Assembly (NCBI GenBank): GCA_903875215.1
Contig: CAIQVH010000008.1
Location: 1 to 64,000, forward strand
DNA: 64,000 nt
Source: an uncultured Anaerolineae bacterium
Lineage (GTDB): Bacteria > Chloroflexota > Anaerolineae > Anaerolineales > Villigracilaceae
Direction of reading: 5' to 3'
Below are positions 14,669 through 22,562 of this stretch, one piece after another. How positions within the stretch are numbered: position 1 is the first letter of the stretch; every line of letters begins with the position of its first letter. Below the pieces are notes generated by a model. That model did not search any database. It worked only from the letters and a program-made list of their open reading frames with translations, and was not told where the DNA came from. The translations under genes were made by a program, and so were the position numbers.

Positions 14669-16879
14669 TCAGATATTCCGCAGGCGCTGGGCATCCAGCA
14701 CATTGGCGAGATTTTCCATGCGTGTCAGCACCCGGCTTAGATGGGCGATATCGCGCACTTCCACAGTTAGACGAATATCGGCTGTATCCGCTTTCTCGTA
14801 GGCTTTATCAACCTTCACTTTAACATCCACGATGTTGACGCCCTCGTTGGTCAGCAGATTCGAGATATCGCCCATCAACCCCTGGCGATCATACGCCGTG
14901 ACACGAATCGGCACCGGGTAGGTGTTGGTGGGTTTGCCCCAACTGACGCGCACCAGGCGCTCCCGCTCGTTGATCGTGGCCCGCAGCACATTGGGGCAGT
15001 CCTGGCGGTGGATCGTCGCGCCACGCCCGCGCGTGATGTAACCGATGATCGGCTCACCTGGCGTCGGGTTGCAGCATTGGGCGGTGGTTGCAAGGATCCC
15101 GCGCAGGCCAACTACCGAGACGGCATCGGTTGAGGTTGGCTCCGAGCGCGGCGCGGAAGCGATCAGGGCTGGTTCGAGCGGGGTTTCCTGTTCCGAGATC
15201 AGGTTGATGACGTGGTTCATCGTCAGGTCGCCGCAGCCCAGATCCACGAACATTTCTTCGGGATTTTTATAATCGAGCTGGTGCGCCAGCGTTTCCAGGT
15301 TTATCTCGTTCAGCCCAAGGCGGCGAAATTCGCGCTCGAGCATTTCCCGGCCCTGGGTCAGGTTCTGGTCACGATCTTCCTTCTTGAACCACAGCCGGAT
15401 CTTGGACCGCGCCCGTTGGGTTTTGACCAGACCGAGCGAGGAATTCAGCCAATCGCGGCTGGGGCTGCCCTGTTTGGCGGTCAAAATCTCCACGCGCTGG
15501 CCGGTTTTGAGCACATAATCGAGCGTAACCAGCTTGCCGTCCACCTTTGCGCCGCGGCAGTGGTGGCCGACATCCGTGTGAACATGATAGGCAAAATCGA
15601 TCGGCGTGGAGCCAGCTGGCAGGTCGATGATATCGCCCTTCGGGGTGAAAACGTACACGCGGTCTTCGAAAACATCGGTTTTCATCGAGTCGACGAATTC
15701 CTGGGCGTCATTCACATCCTGTCGCCATTCCATCATTGAGCGCAGCCAAAGGATATGCTGTTCGTATTTCGCGTCGCGCTTGGTGCCGCCCTCTTTGTAG
15801 CGCCAGTGCGCCGCAATCCCGTACTCGGAATTTTGGTGCATCTCCGGCGTGCGGATCTGCACCTCCAGCGGCTTACCATCGTCGTAGATGACTGCGGTGT
15901 GCAGCGATTGGTAAAAATTATCCTTGGGCGCGGCAATGTAATCATCAAACTCGCCGGGAATGGGCCGCCAGTGGTTGTGGATGATTCCCAGCGCCGAATA
16001 ACAGGCTGGAACATCCGCCACCAACAGGCGCACCCCGCGGATGTCGCGCACCATTTCGAAGGTTTTCCCCTTCTGCATCATTTTCTTGTAAATGGAATAA
16101 ATATGCTTGGGCCGTCCGCTAATTTCCACCTTGATACCTGCTTGTCGAAGCACTTGCGCCAGGTGATCGGTGATGTCGCTGATCTGTTCCTCGCGCACAC
16201 TGCGCCGGTCGGATATTTGCTCGGCAATCTCTTTGTATTTTTCGGGGTTGACGTAGCGGAAGGAAAGATCTTCCAGCTCCCACTTAATCTGCCAGATGCC
16301 CAGCCGGTTGGCGAGCGGGGCATAAATATCAAGCGTTTCCTGGGCAATGCGCTTTTGCTTTTCGGGCCTGGTAAAGCCCAATGTGCGCATGTTATGCAGG
16401 CGGTCGGCCAGTTTGATCAACACAACACGCACATCGTCATTCATCGCCAGGAAGGTCTTGCGCATTGCTTCGATCGCCATCTGCTTTTTGCGCCGGGAGA
16501 CTTGTTCAGCGCTGTCTTCCGCCTCGCTGCTGCGCGAAACGCGCGGCAGGCTGTCCAGCTTGGTCACCCCATCCACCAGGTTGGTGACGATATCTCCAAA
16601 CTTCACCCGCAGGTCGTGCAGCGTGATGGGCGTATCTTCCACGGTGTCATGCAGCAGCCCGGCAGCCACCACGTCGGCAGGCATGCGCATTTCAGATAAT
16701 ATGGTCGCGACGGCCACGCAGTGATTGATATACGGCTCACCCGACTGCCGCTTCTGCTCGGCGTGCGCTTCTGCCGCTATCTCGTAGGCGCGCCGAACCG
16801 TGTCCCGATCAAATTCTGTGTAATAATCTGGGAGATTCTGGATGAGTTGTTCGAAACCAATGGCTTGTGCAATTTTCAT
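14669..16879 (-). CDS. relA: Bifunctional (p)ppGpp synthetase/hydrolase (Rel/Spo)
   Basis: Stringent-response enzyme of 736 residues, the usual length. Order: HD hydrolase domain (about 25-180; HCVAVATIL, LLHDTVEDT), synthetase domain (about 235-345; RDIRGVRLLV, DNFYQSLHTAV), TGS domain (about 390-450; VFTPKGDIIDLP), zinc/helical region (TTAQCCNPTPGEPI) and C-terminal ACT domain (RVTAYDRQGLMGDI). Both catalytic halves keep their key residues, so synthesis and hydrolysis are both likely. Only one Rel-type gene is seen in the window. Confidence 0.95.
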   Translation of the reverse strand: MKIAQAIGFEQLIQNLPDYYTEFDRDTVRRAYEIAAEAHAEQKRQSGEPYINHCVAVATILSEMRMPADVVAAGLLHDTVEDTPITLHDLRVKFGDIVTNLVDGVTKLDSLPRVSRSSEAEDSAEQVSRRKKQMAIEAMRKTFLAMNDDVRVVLIKLADRLHNMRTLGFTRPEKQKRIAQETLDIYAPLANRLGIWQIKWELEDLSFRYVNPEKYKEIAEQISDRRSVREEQISDITDHLAQVLRQAGIKVEISGRPKHIYSIYKKMMQKGKTFEMVRDIRGVRLLVADVPACYSALGIIHNHWRPIPGEFDDYIAAPKDNFYQSLHTAVIYDDGKPLEVQIRTPEMHQNSEYGIAAHWRYKEGGTKRDAKYEQHILWLRSMMEWRQDVNDAQEFVDSMKTDVFEDRVYVFTPKGDIIDLPAGSTPIDFAYHVHTDVGHHCRGAKVDGKLVTLDYVLKTGQRVEILTAKQGSPSRDWLNSSLGLVKTQRARSKIRLWFKKEDRDQNLTQGREMLEREFRRLGLNEINLETLAHQLDYKNPEEMFVDLGCGDLTMNHVINLISEQETPLEPALIASAPRSEPTSTDAVSVVGLRGILATTAQCCNPTPGEPIIGYITRGRGATIHRQDCPNVLRATINERERLVRVSWGKPTNTYPVPIRVTAYDRQGLMGDISNLLTNEGVNIVDVKVKVDKAYEKADTADIRLTVEVRDIAHLSRVLTRMENLANVLDAQRLRNI

Positions 16880-16909
16880 AATATGAATTGTAATCCAACC
16901 CCATGGAGA

Positions 16910-17389
16910 TTACTCGGCAGGAAGCGTGAATTTTCCAATCTCCACATCGTTTAGCGCGCGTCGCAGATCAGCAGATTTCATCACGATCGCCGTGTTGCGT
17001 TCCCCGGAGCCGAGAGAAATCTCCTCTGGTAGAAAAACGCCCTCGTCGGCCAGCAGCCGCAACGGGCCTGGCAGCCCGAACGGTGCAACCGCCCCGACGC
17101 GAAACCCGGTGATGGCCAGGACTTCCTGCTCGCTTGCCATGCTGAGCCGGGATTGCCCCAGGTAATTGCGCAGAATTGGCCAGGAGACCTGCGCTCTGCC
17201 GGCTGCCAGGACCATCACAAAATTGTCCTGGCTCAGGCGGAACAATAGGCTGCGGATCACCTGCCCGGGCACCTGCCCACGCTCATTGGCCGCCTGCTCC
17301 AGTGAGCTGACCGGCCCGGAATGGCGGAACACCTGGTACGGCACATTTAGGGCGGTCAGGGCGTGCGCGGCAGGCGGAAGGGTGGACAT
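16910..17389 (-). CDS. YbaK/EbsC-type aminoacyl-tRNA deacylase
   Basis: A 159-residue YbaK/ProX-family protein; relatives hydrolyse mischarged aminoacyl-tRNAs. Family features: the N-terminal LNVPYQVFRHSG strand, KACG-like region replaced by GRAQVSW, the strand VGAVAPFGLPGPLRLLAD and a conserved glycine segment SGERNTAIVM. The frame stays open upstream, but homology begins at the ATG at 17389 (MSTLPPAAHAL) and the extension has no family resemblance. Which tRNA it edits cannot be told from the sequence. Confidence 0.8.
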   Translation of the reverse strand: MSTLPPAAHALTALNVPYQVFRHSGPVSSLEQAANERGQVPGQVIRSLLFRLSQDNFVMVLAAGRAQVSWPILRNYLGQSRLSMASEQEVLAITGFRVGAVAPFGLPGPLRLLADEGVFLPEEISLGSGERNTAIVMKSADLRRALNDVEIGKFTLPAE

Positions 17390-17470
17390 GGCGGCGAATA
17401 TACCATAGAAGTGGCCGGTGGTGTCATCCTGCGATAAAATAGAAGGCATCAAATCAAACAGGAGGCAGGT

Positions 17471-17650
17471 ATGTTCTCGATGGCACTTTCGGAAGGCGCC
17501 GCTGAAGGCGGTCTTGGCTGGCTGGCCTGGGTGGTCGTGGCAGTCTTTTTTGTCATGGTTTTTCTTGGCTGGCTGGCTTCCAGCCGCGGTTGGCTCAAGC
17601 AACCTGAAGAACCCGCGCAGGAACATCACGAAGAGCACGCGGCCCATTAA
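17471..17650 (+). CDS. Small single-pass membrane protein (59 aa)
   Basis: A 59-codon gene with a very strong AGGAGG ribosome-binding site 6 nt before ATG. One transmembrane helix (about 15-37, GWLAWVVVAVFFVMV) is followed by a short tail rich in His and Glu (QEHHEEHAAH), which could bind a metal ion. It is divergent from the YbaK-type gene and followed by its own terminator, so it is probably a real stand-alone gene. No family recognised. Confidence 0.65.
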   Translation: MFSMALSEGAAEGGLGWLAWVVVAVFFVMVFLGWLASSRGWLKQPEEPAQEHHEEHAAH

Positions 17651-17671
17651 GAAGGGGAATGACCCCGACTG

Positions 17672-17709
17672 AAAAAGGGTTGCCCGCCTCAGCGCGGACA
17701 ACCCTTTTT
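17672..17709. terminator. Bidirectional terminator
   Basis: AAAAAGGGTTG pairs with CAACCCTTTTT, and the stem continues through CCCGC/GCGGA with one mismatch. It separates the 59-residue gene from the convergent M20 hydrolase gene. Confidence 0.88.
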
Positions 17710-17762
17710 GTTTTCCGTCAAACCTGATCAGCCTGGCAGCCTGCCTCCGTTGGGGTGGGCAA

Positions 17763-18941
17763 TTACCGGCTGAGAAGTTCCAGCGCGGTTGCCGCCATCA
17801 GCGCCACCGCGCGTGGCAGCGAGGTTTCGTCAATATCGAATTTGGGGTGATGGTGACCATAATCCAGGCCTTTTGCAGGGTTGGCCGAACCGACAAACAT
17901 GAACAACCCCGGCACTTTCTCCATCATGTAGGCAAAATCCTCGCCGCCCATGGTGAAGGGCCCGCTCGTGCTGATCTGACTTTGCGGCAGGACGCGCATG
18001 GCCACGGTCTGGGCGATTTCAGCCGTCTGGGCATCGTTGACCAGCGCCGGGGTCATCACGATATGTTCGATCTCGGCCTGGCAGCCCAGCCCGGCTGCGA
18101 CGCCGTTCACAATCTCATCGAAGCGGTGCACCACGGTGGCGCGCACTTGCGGATCAAAACTGCGGATGGTGCCGGTCAGTTCCACGAACGGCGGGATGAC
18201 ATTGAAGGCTTCGCCGCCGTGGAAGGTGGTGACGCTAACCACGGCGGATTGCAGCGGGGAGATGTTGCGCGAAACGACGCTTTGCAGAGCGCTGACTATC
18301 TGTGCGCCGGCCAGGACGGGGTCCACCGCCAGGTGGGGGATGGCGCCATGGCCGCCTTTGCCGCTGACGCGCACTTTGAAAATTTCTGTGCCGGCCATGG
18401 TGGGGCCGGGCGCCAGCCCCAGCCAGCCGACCGGGTTTTCGTTCCAGACGTGCAAGCCGAGGGTCACATCCACGGCCGGGTTTTCCAGCACTCCGTCGGC
18501 GAGCATGCCTTCGGCGCCGCCCTGGCCTTCCTCGGCGGGCTGAAAGACCAGTTTGACGCAACCTGGCAATTCGTTGCGGATACTGTTCAGGATTTTGGCT
18601 ACCGTCAGCAGAATGGCGGTGTGCGCGTCGTGGCCGCAGGCGTGCATCACGCCCGGGGTTTGCGAGGCATATTCAGCCCCGGTTTGTTCGAGGATGGGCA
18701 GGGCGTCCATATCGGCGCGCAGCAGCAGGGTGGGGCCAGGTTTCGATCCCTCGATCAGCGCCACGACGCCGGTCTTTCCAACGCCGGTGGTGACTTCCAG
18801 CCCTAGCGTTTGTAGTTCGCGGGCCACAATTCCGGCTGTCCGCACTTCCTGGTGCCCGAGCTCGGGGTGCATGTGGAAGTCGCGGCGCATGGCCTGGGTG
18901 TAGGGGAATAAACTTTGGGCTTCGCTGTAAAAATCGATCAT
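17763..18941 (-). CDS. M20-family amidohydrolase
   Basis: A 392-residue zinc-dependent peptidase/amidohydrolase of the M20D group, which includes hippurate, N-acetyl-amino acid and IAA-amino acid hydrolases. Metal and catalytic motifs: HMHPELGHQE, HACGHDAHTAIL, PAEEGQGGAEGML and GGEDFAYM. The lid/dimerisation domain lies between (about 180-290). The natural substrate cannot be read from sequence. It is 21 bp downstream of the PIG-L gene on the same strand, so both may act on acylated amino compounds. Confidence 0.9.
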   Translation of the reverse strand: MIDFYSEAQSLFPYTQAMRRDFHMHPELGHQEVRTAGIVARELQTLGLEVTTGVGKTGVVALIEGSKPGPTLLLRADMDALPILEQTGAEYASQTPGVMHACGHDAHTAILLTVAKILNSIRNELPGCVKLVFQPAEEGQGGAEGMLADGVLENPAVDVTLGLHVWNENPVGWLGLAPGPTMAGTEIFKVRVSGKGGHGAIPHLAVDPVLAGAQIVSALQSVVSRNISPLQSAVVSVTTFHGGEAFNVIPPFVELTGTIRSFDPQVRATVVHRFDEIVNGVAAGLGCQAEIEHIVMTPALVNDAQTAEIAQTVAMRVLPQSQISTSGPFTMGGEDFAYMMEKVPGLFMFVGSANPAKGLDYGHHHPKFDIDETSLPRAVALMAATALELLSR

Positions 18942-18962
18942 GGCGGTTCCTTTTCTGCGGGG

Positions 18963-19685
18963 TTACCCATAGCGGATGACGCGGAATTTTTCCTCGTAAC
19001 GGGGATTTTCGAGACTGGTGTCTTCGGTGTGGCGGCTGCGGATGCGTTCCTCCAGCTTGGCCGGGTCGCCGATTTGGGAGTGGTGCTCCTTTAAGGCGCG
19101 GATTTTGGTTTCCCAGGTGGCGGTTACGTCGAGAGTGACGTTGGGCTGGCCGGTCAGCGCAACCCATATTTCACGCGGCATGTGAGGCTGCAGGCCGGCT
19201 TCGAGCAGTTCTGGAAAGTACAATTCATTGTTGGCGGCAGGGAAGACTGCGTCGAGGACGATTTGTCCGGCGGCGCGGTGGTCGGGGTGATTGAGACCAT
19301 AGGCGGCGAATAAATGCTGTGGGTCGCAGGTGACGAGGATGGTGGGGCGGAAGCGCCGGATGACGCTCACGACCGTGCGGCGCAGTTCCAGGCTGGGGAC
19401 GAGGTAGCCGTCTTCCTGGTCTCCAAATTCAACGGTTTGGACGCCGAGGATATCGGCGGCGGCGCGCTGTTCCAGGTGGCGCAGGCTGCATAATTCGTCG
19501 CCGGGGATATGCCGGTTGTGGTCGTTGCGGCCTTTGTCGCCGCAGGTCAGCAGGTGGTAGTGGATGGCGTGACCGGCTTGTGCCCACTGGGCGAGAGTGG
19601 CGCCGCAAAAAAATTCCGGGTCATCCGGATGTGCAAGGATGACCAGGATGGTTTGTGGGGTGTCCCAGGTGCCGGGAGTATCCAT
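18963..19685 (-). CDS. PIG-L/LmbE-family deacetylase
   Basis: A 240-residue zinc-dependent N-deacetylase of the PIG-L family. The metal-binding motif AHPDDPEFF lies near the N-terminus with the third ligand in NHPDHRAAG. Relatives deacetylate GlcNAc-inositol, mycothiol or bacillithiol precursors and other N-acyl sugars; the substrate here is unknown. The ATG abuts the stop codon of the upstream YaaT gene with no gap, so the two are co-transcribed. Confidence 0.9.
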   Translation of the reverse strand: MDTPGTWDTPQTILVILAHPDDPEFFCGATLAQWAQAGHAIHYHLLTCGDKGRNDHNRHIPGDELCSLRHLEQRAAADILGVQTVEFGDQEDGYLVPSLELRRTVVSVIRRFRPTILVTCDPQHLFAAYGLNHPDHRAAGQIVLDAVFPAANNELYFPELLEAGLQPHMPREIWVALTGQPNVTLDVTATWETKIRALKEHHSQIGDPAKLEERIRSRHTEDTSLENPRYEEKFRVIRYG

Positions 19686-20675
19686 TTAGTTTTTCCGGTT
19701 TTTATTGTCAGGTTGGCGCTGGTTGTTTTCGGGTTGTGGTTTTTCTTTGGCGCCACAGTCGCATTCGCCTCCCTCGTGCTTGTCGCAGGGCGCTTCGGAT
19801 TTTCGGCGCAGGGCTTCGAGTTCGTCCCACGGTTCGACAATGTCGCGGTGGTACTCGCGGATGACGGGCCGTTCCGGACGGTCTTGCGGCCGGTCGGAGG
19901 GTTTGGGGTCCAGCTCGACCAGCAGGACGTTGCGTAGCGGGAAGACATCCAGCACTTTGCCTTCGCCGTCGGGGGTAACGACGCGTTTGTTGCGTTTGGG
20001 TAATTCCTTGCGGGCGGCCACGTATTGTTCATATTCGTAGATCAGGCAGCAGCGCAGGCGTCCGCACATGCCGGTGATTTCGCTGGGGGTGAGCGAAATG
20101 CCCTGTTCCTTGGCCATTTTGATGGAGATTGGGCTGAATTCGGTCAGGAATTTGGAGCAACAGCGGGTTTCAATGCCGCAGGCGCCCATGCCGCCGAGCA
20201 GTTTGGCGACATCGCGTGGGCCAATCTGGCGCATTTCCACTTGCGAATCGGGAAATAATTTCTGCATGTCCTTGCGGAGCGATTTAAGATCGACCTTGTC
20301 TTCGGTTTCGGTGCTGAACATGAAGGTCAGGCGTGCGCCGTCGTAGGAATATTCTGCGGCGGCGACTTTGACGCCGTCGAGCTGGAGTTCTGTTGCCCGG
20401 GCGCGTCCTTCGATCATGGCGGCGGTCTGTTTTTGCTGCCAGTGTTGGCGCAGGAGCAGGTCGGCGGCGCTGGCGCGGCGCTCGATGGTTTTCCAGGTGC
20501 CTTCGGGAGGGGGGGCGGGATTTTCGACGTGCTGTATGACTTCGCCAATCTGGCGCCCGCGGGCGGTATCCACGATGACGTATTCTCCGACCTTGATCTC
20601 GGCCAGGGAGCCGGCGTCGTAGTGGTAGATTTTGCCTATTTTGCTGAAGCGAATTCCGACAATGTTGGGTTGCAT
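19686..20675 (-). CDS. YaaT/PSP1-domain protein
   Basis: A 329-residue PSP1-family protein, related to Bacillus YaaT (RicT), which forms a complex with RicA and RicF that affects RNase Y and sporulation. Family cysteines are conserved: GACGIETRCCSKFL and MCGRLRCCLIYE, which in relatives take part in FeS binding. An unusual tail (about 285-329) carries three more Cys and His (CDKHEGGECDCG) and a Gln/Asn/Lys-rich end. This lineage does not sporulate as far as known, so an RNA-processing role is more likely. Confidence 0.88.
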   Translation of the reverse strand: MQPNIVGIRFSKIGKIYHYDAGSLAEIKVGEYVIVDTARGRQIGEVIQHVENPAPPPEGTWKTIERRASAADLLLRQHWQQKQTAAMIEGRARATELQLDGVKVAAAEYSYDGARLTFMFSTETEDKVDLKSLRKDMQKLFPDSQVEMRQIGPRDVAKLLGGMGACGIETRCCSKFLTEFSPISIKMAKEQGISLTPSEITGMCGRLRCCLIYEYEQYVAARKELPKRNKRVVTPDGEGKVLDVFPLRNVLLVELDPKPSDRPQDRPERPVIREYHRDIVEPWDELEALRRKSEAPCDKHEGGECDCGAKEKPQPENNQRQPDNKNRKN

Positions 20676-20688
20676 ACTTCCTATTATA

Positions 20689-20727
20689 ACGGAACACGCA
20701 ACAGGTGAGACGGGTTGCGTGTTCCGT
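20689..20727 (-). terminator. Terminator after mrp
   Basis: A perfect 14-bp stem (20689-20702 with 20714-20727) and 11-nt loop just beyond the mrp stop codon, followed on the minus strand by TATAATAGG rather than a pure T-run. It separates mrp from yaaT. Confidence 0.65.
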
Positions 20728-20732
20728 GGGGG

Positions 20733-21803
20733 TTATTCGAGGTGGATGGTGGGGCCGTTGCTGCCGCTGAGTGCCGAAAGGCTGATGCGGGCGGCGACAG
20801 ATTCGGCCAGTCTTTGCAGGGCTTGCGCGGCGTCTGATTCGGGGGCGGTGGTGATGATGGGTGCGCCGCTGTCGCCGCCGATGCGCACATTCGGGTTGAG
20901 CGGGATGGCGCCCAGGAAGGGGACTTCGTAGTGGCGGGCCATGGCTTCACCGCCGCCCTGGCCGAAGACATCCATTTTGGTGCCATCCGGCAAGGTCAGG
21001 TAGCTCATGTTTTCGATCACGCCCAGGATAGGTACTTGCAGGGTCTTGAACATCTCCAGGCCGCGTGAGGCGTCTTCGAGTGAGATTTGTTGGGGCAGGG
21101 TGACGATGACCACGCCGGAGAGCGGCAGGGCCTGCGCCAGCGAGAGTGACGCGTCGCCGGTGCCAGGAGGCAGGTCAATGATCAGATAGTCGAGTTCACC
21201 CCATTCCACGTCGCTCAAAAACTGGCGGATGGCGCTGTTGAGCATTGGGCCGCGCCAGATCAGCGGCTGGCCGGGTTTGACGAGGTAGCCCATCGACATG
21301 ATTTTGACGCCATGATTTTCGGCTGGTATCAGCCGTTCGCCACGCGGGGCGGGCATCTGCGGCGCGCCCATCATGGTGGGCAGGTTGGGGCCGTAAATAT
21401 CGGCGTCCAGCAGCCCTACGCGCGCTCCGCTGCGGGCGAGGGCCACGGCCAGGTTGACGGAAACAGTGGATTTCCCTACCCCGCCTTTTCCGGAGGCGAC
21501 GGCAATGGCGTTTTTAACGGGGGCGCTGACCAGTCCGCGCATCCGCCCGTCGTTCGGGACGTCTGAATCGAGTTTGACGCTGACCGGCCGGGCGCCGAGC
21601 GCTTCCACGGCTTCGCGGGCTTCTTTTTCGATCCGTCCGCGCAGGGGGCAGGCCGGGGTGGTGAGCATGACGGTGAAACTGACCGCCTGGTCTTCAATTT
21701 TAAGATCGCGCACCATGCCGAGCGAGACCAGGTCCTGGTGCAGTTCGGGTTCCTGGACTTTGCCAAGGGCTGCCAGGACGCTTTCACGGGTGATTTGTGC
21801 CAT
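20733..21803 (-). CDS. mrp: Mrp/NBP35-type FeS cluster carrier ATPase
   Basis: A 356-residue P-loop scaffold that carries and delivers [4Fe-4S] clusters. An N-terminal MIP18/DUF59 domain (about 1-80) precedes the deviant Walker A motif GKGGVGKST and the DADIYGPNLP segment; the CxxC of the family is not present near the C-terminus. The frame stays open upstream, but MAQITRESVLAAL at 21803 is where family homology begins. It lies downstream of complex I FeS subunit genes, in keeping with cluster insertion into NuoB/NuoI (inference). Confidence 0.92.
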   Translation of the reverse strand: MAQITRESVLAALGKVQEPELHQDLVSLGMVRDLKIEDQAVSFTVMLTTPACPLRGRIEKEAREAVEALGARPVSVKLDSDVPNDGRMRGLVSAPVKNAIAVASGKGGVGKSTVSVNLAVALARSGARVGLLDADIYGPNLPTMMGAPQMPAPRGERLIPAENHGVKIMSMGYLVKPGQPLIWRGPMLNSAIRQFLSDVEWGELDYLIIDLPPGTGDASLSLAQALPLSGVVIVTLPQQISLEDASRGLEMFKTLQVPILGVIENMSYLTLPDGTKMDVFGQGGGEAMARHYEVPFLGAIPLNPNVRIGGDSGAPIITTAPESDAAQALQRLAESVAARISLSALSGSNGPTIHLE

Positions 21804-21831
21804 TTTTCCTACCATTGATGAATAAACAGGG

Positions 21832-21855
21832 AGTGCAGGAGTACACTCCTGCACT
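21832..21855. other. Short perfect palindrome
   Basis: AGTGCAGGAGT and ACTCCTGCACT are separated by two bases in the mrp upstream region. It could be an operator or a cruciform; no T-run follows on either strand. Confidence 0.4.
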
Positions 21856-21865
21856 GGATAGAAGA

Positions 21866-21899
21866 AGGGTTGCAGGTGGTGATTATAACCTGCAACCCT
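21866..21899 (-). terminator. Terminator-like hairpin after nuoI
   Basis: A perfect 12-bp stem (21866-21877 with 21888-21899) and 10-nt loop, followed on the minus strand by TTCTTCT. It probably ends the nuo transcript before mrp. Its GTTGCAGGT arm recurs at 29170-29205. Confidence 0.65.
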
Positions 21900-21939
21900 G
21901 TGGATGACCATTTTTTGGTCTGGCGTGCTGATGAATATC

Positions 21940-22545
21940 TTACCCGGCGGCCGGGGCAGCCTTGGCGGCCTTGGCCGCTTCCTTGGCTTTGCGGGCTTCT
22001 TCTTCCCGGGCATAGTTGAGCGGACGGATGCCGGCGTAGTACGAGACCGGCTTCATCAGTTCGTCAATGTCCATCAGGTTGCGTGTGTATGAGGCGACTT
22101 CGTAGTTGTGATCCATTTTGATCGCGTCGAAGGGGCAGAATTCGGCGCAGAAGCCGCAACTCATGCAGATGTCGGCATCGATCCAGAAGCCGGCTGGCTG
22201 AGGAACCGGGCGCCCGGTGGCCGGGTCGGTGCCGCGTACGATCCAGATGCACTGGGTGGGGCAGGCTTTGGCGCAGATACCGCAGGAGGTGCAGCGGATG
22301 TTCTTTTCGCCTTTTTCGCCTTCTTCATACAGCAGGAAGGGTTTGTAGCGGAATTCTTCGGGTACCGGCAGTTTTTCTTCAGGGTACTGGATGGTGAAGA
22401 TGCCCTTGGTGTTTGTACTGGAGCGGTGCGCGATGCCTTCCGGGGTGTAGTAGCGTTTGCCCCACCAGCGGATGTCGTCGAGGTAGGTGTCAACGAAGCG
22501 CTGCAGGGTGACGCCCATGCCTTTGAGGATGCCTTTTCCGTTCAT
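21940..22545 (-). CDS. nuoI: NADH-quinone oxidoreductase subunit I (NuoI)
   Basis: A 201-residue 2[4Fe-4S] subunit that carries electrons in the peripheral arm of complex I. The two cluster motifs are CTSCGICAKACPTQC and CMSCGFCAEFCPFDA, each followed by the usual Pro or Asp. The N-terminal half has the family's RYKPFLLYEE-type segment and the C-terminus is an Ala/Lys-rich tail. It lies 17 bp after nuoCD and is the last nuo gene before a terminator. Confidence 0.92.
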   Translation of the reverse strand: MNGKGILKGMGVTLQRFVDTYLDDIRWWGKRYYTPEGIAHRSSTNTKGIFTIQYPEEKLPVPEEFRYKPFLLYEEGEKGEKNIRCTSCGICAKACPTQCIWIVRGTDPATGRPVPQPAGFWIDADICMSCGFCAEFCPFDAIKMDHNYEVASYTRNLMDIDELMKPVSYYAGIRPLNYAREEEARKAKEAAKAAKAAPAAG

Positions 22546-22562
22546 GGTTTGTTCTCCGTTGG

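Noticed and set aside
15755-18806. Long plus-strand frames (15755-16699, 17847-18806)
   Set aside because: Both are antisense shadows of rel and the M20 hydrolase gene and show no protein family.
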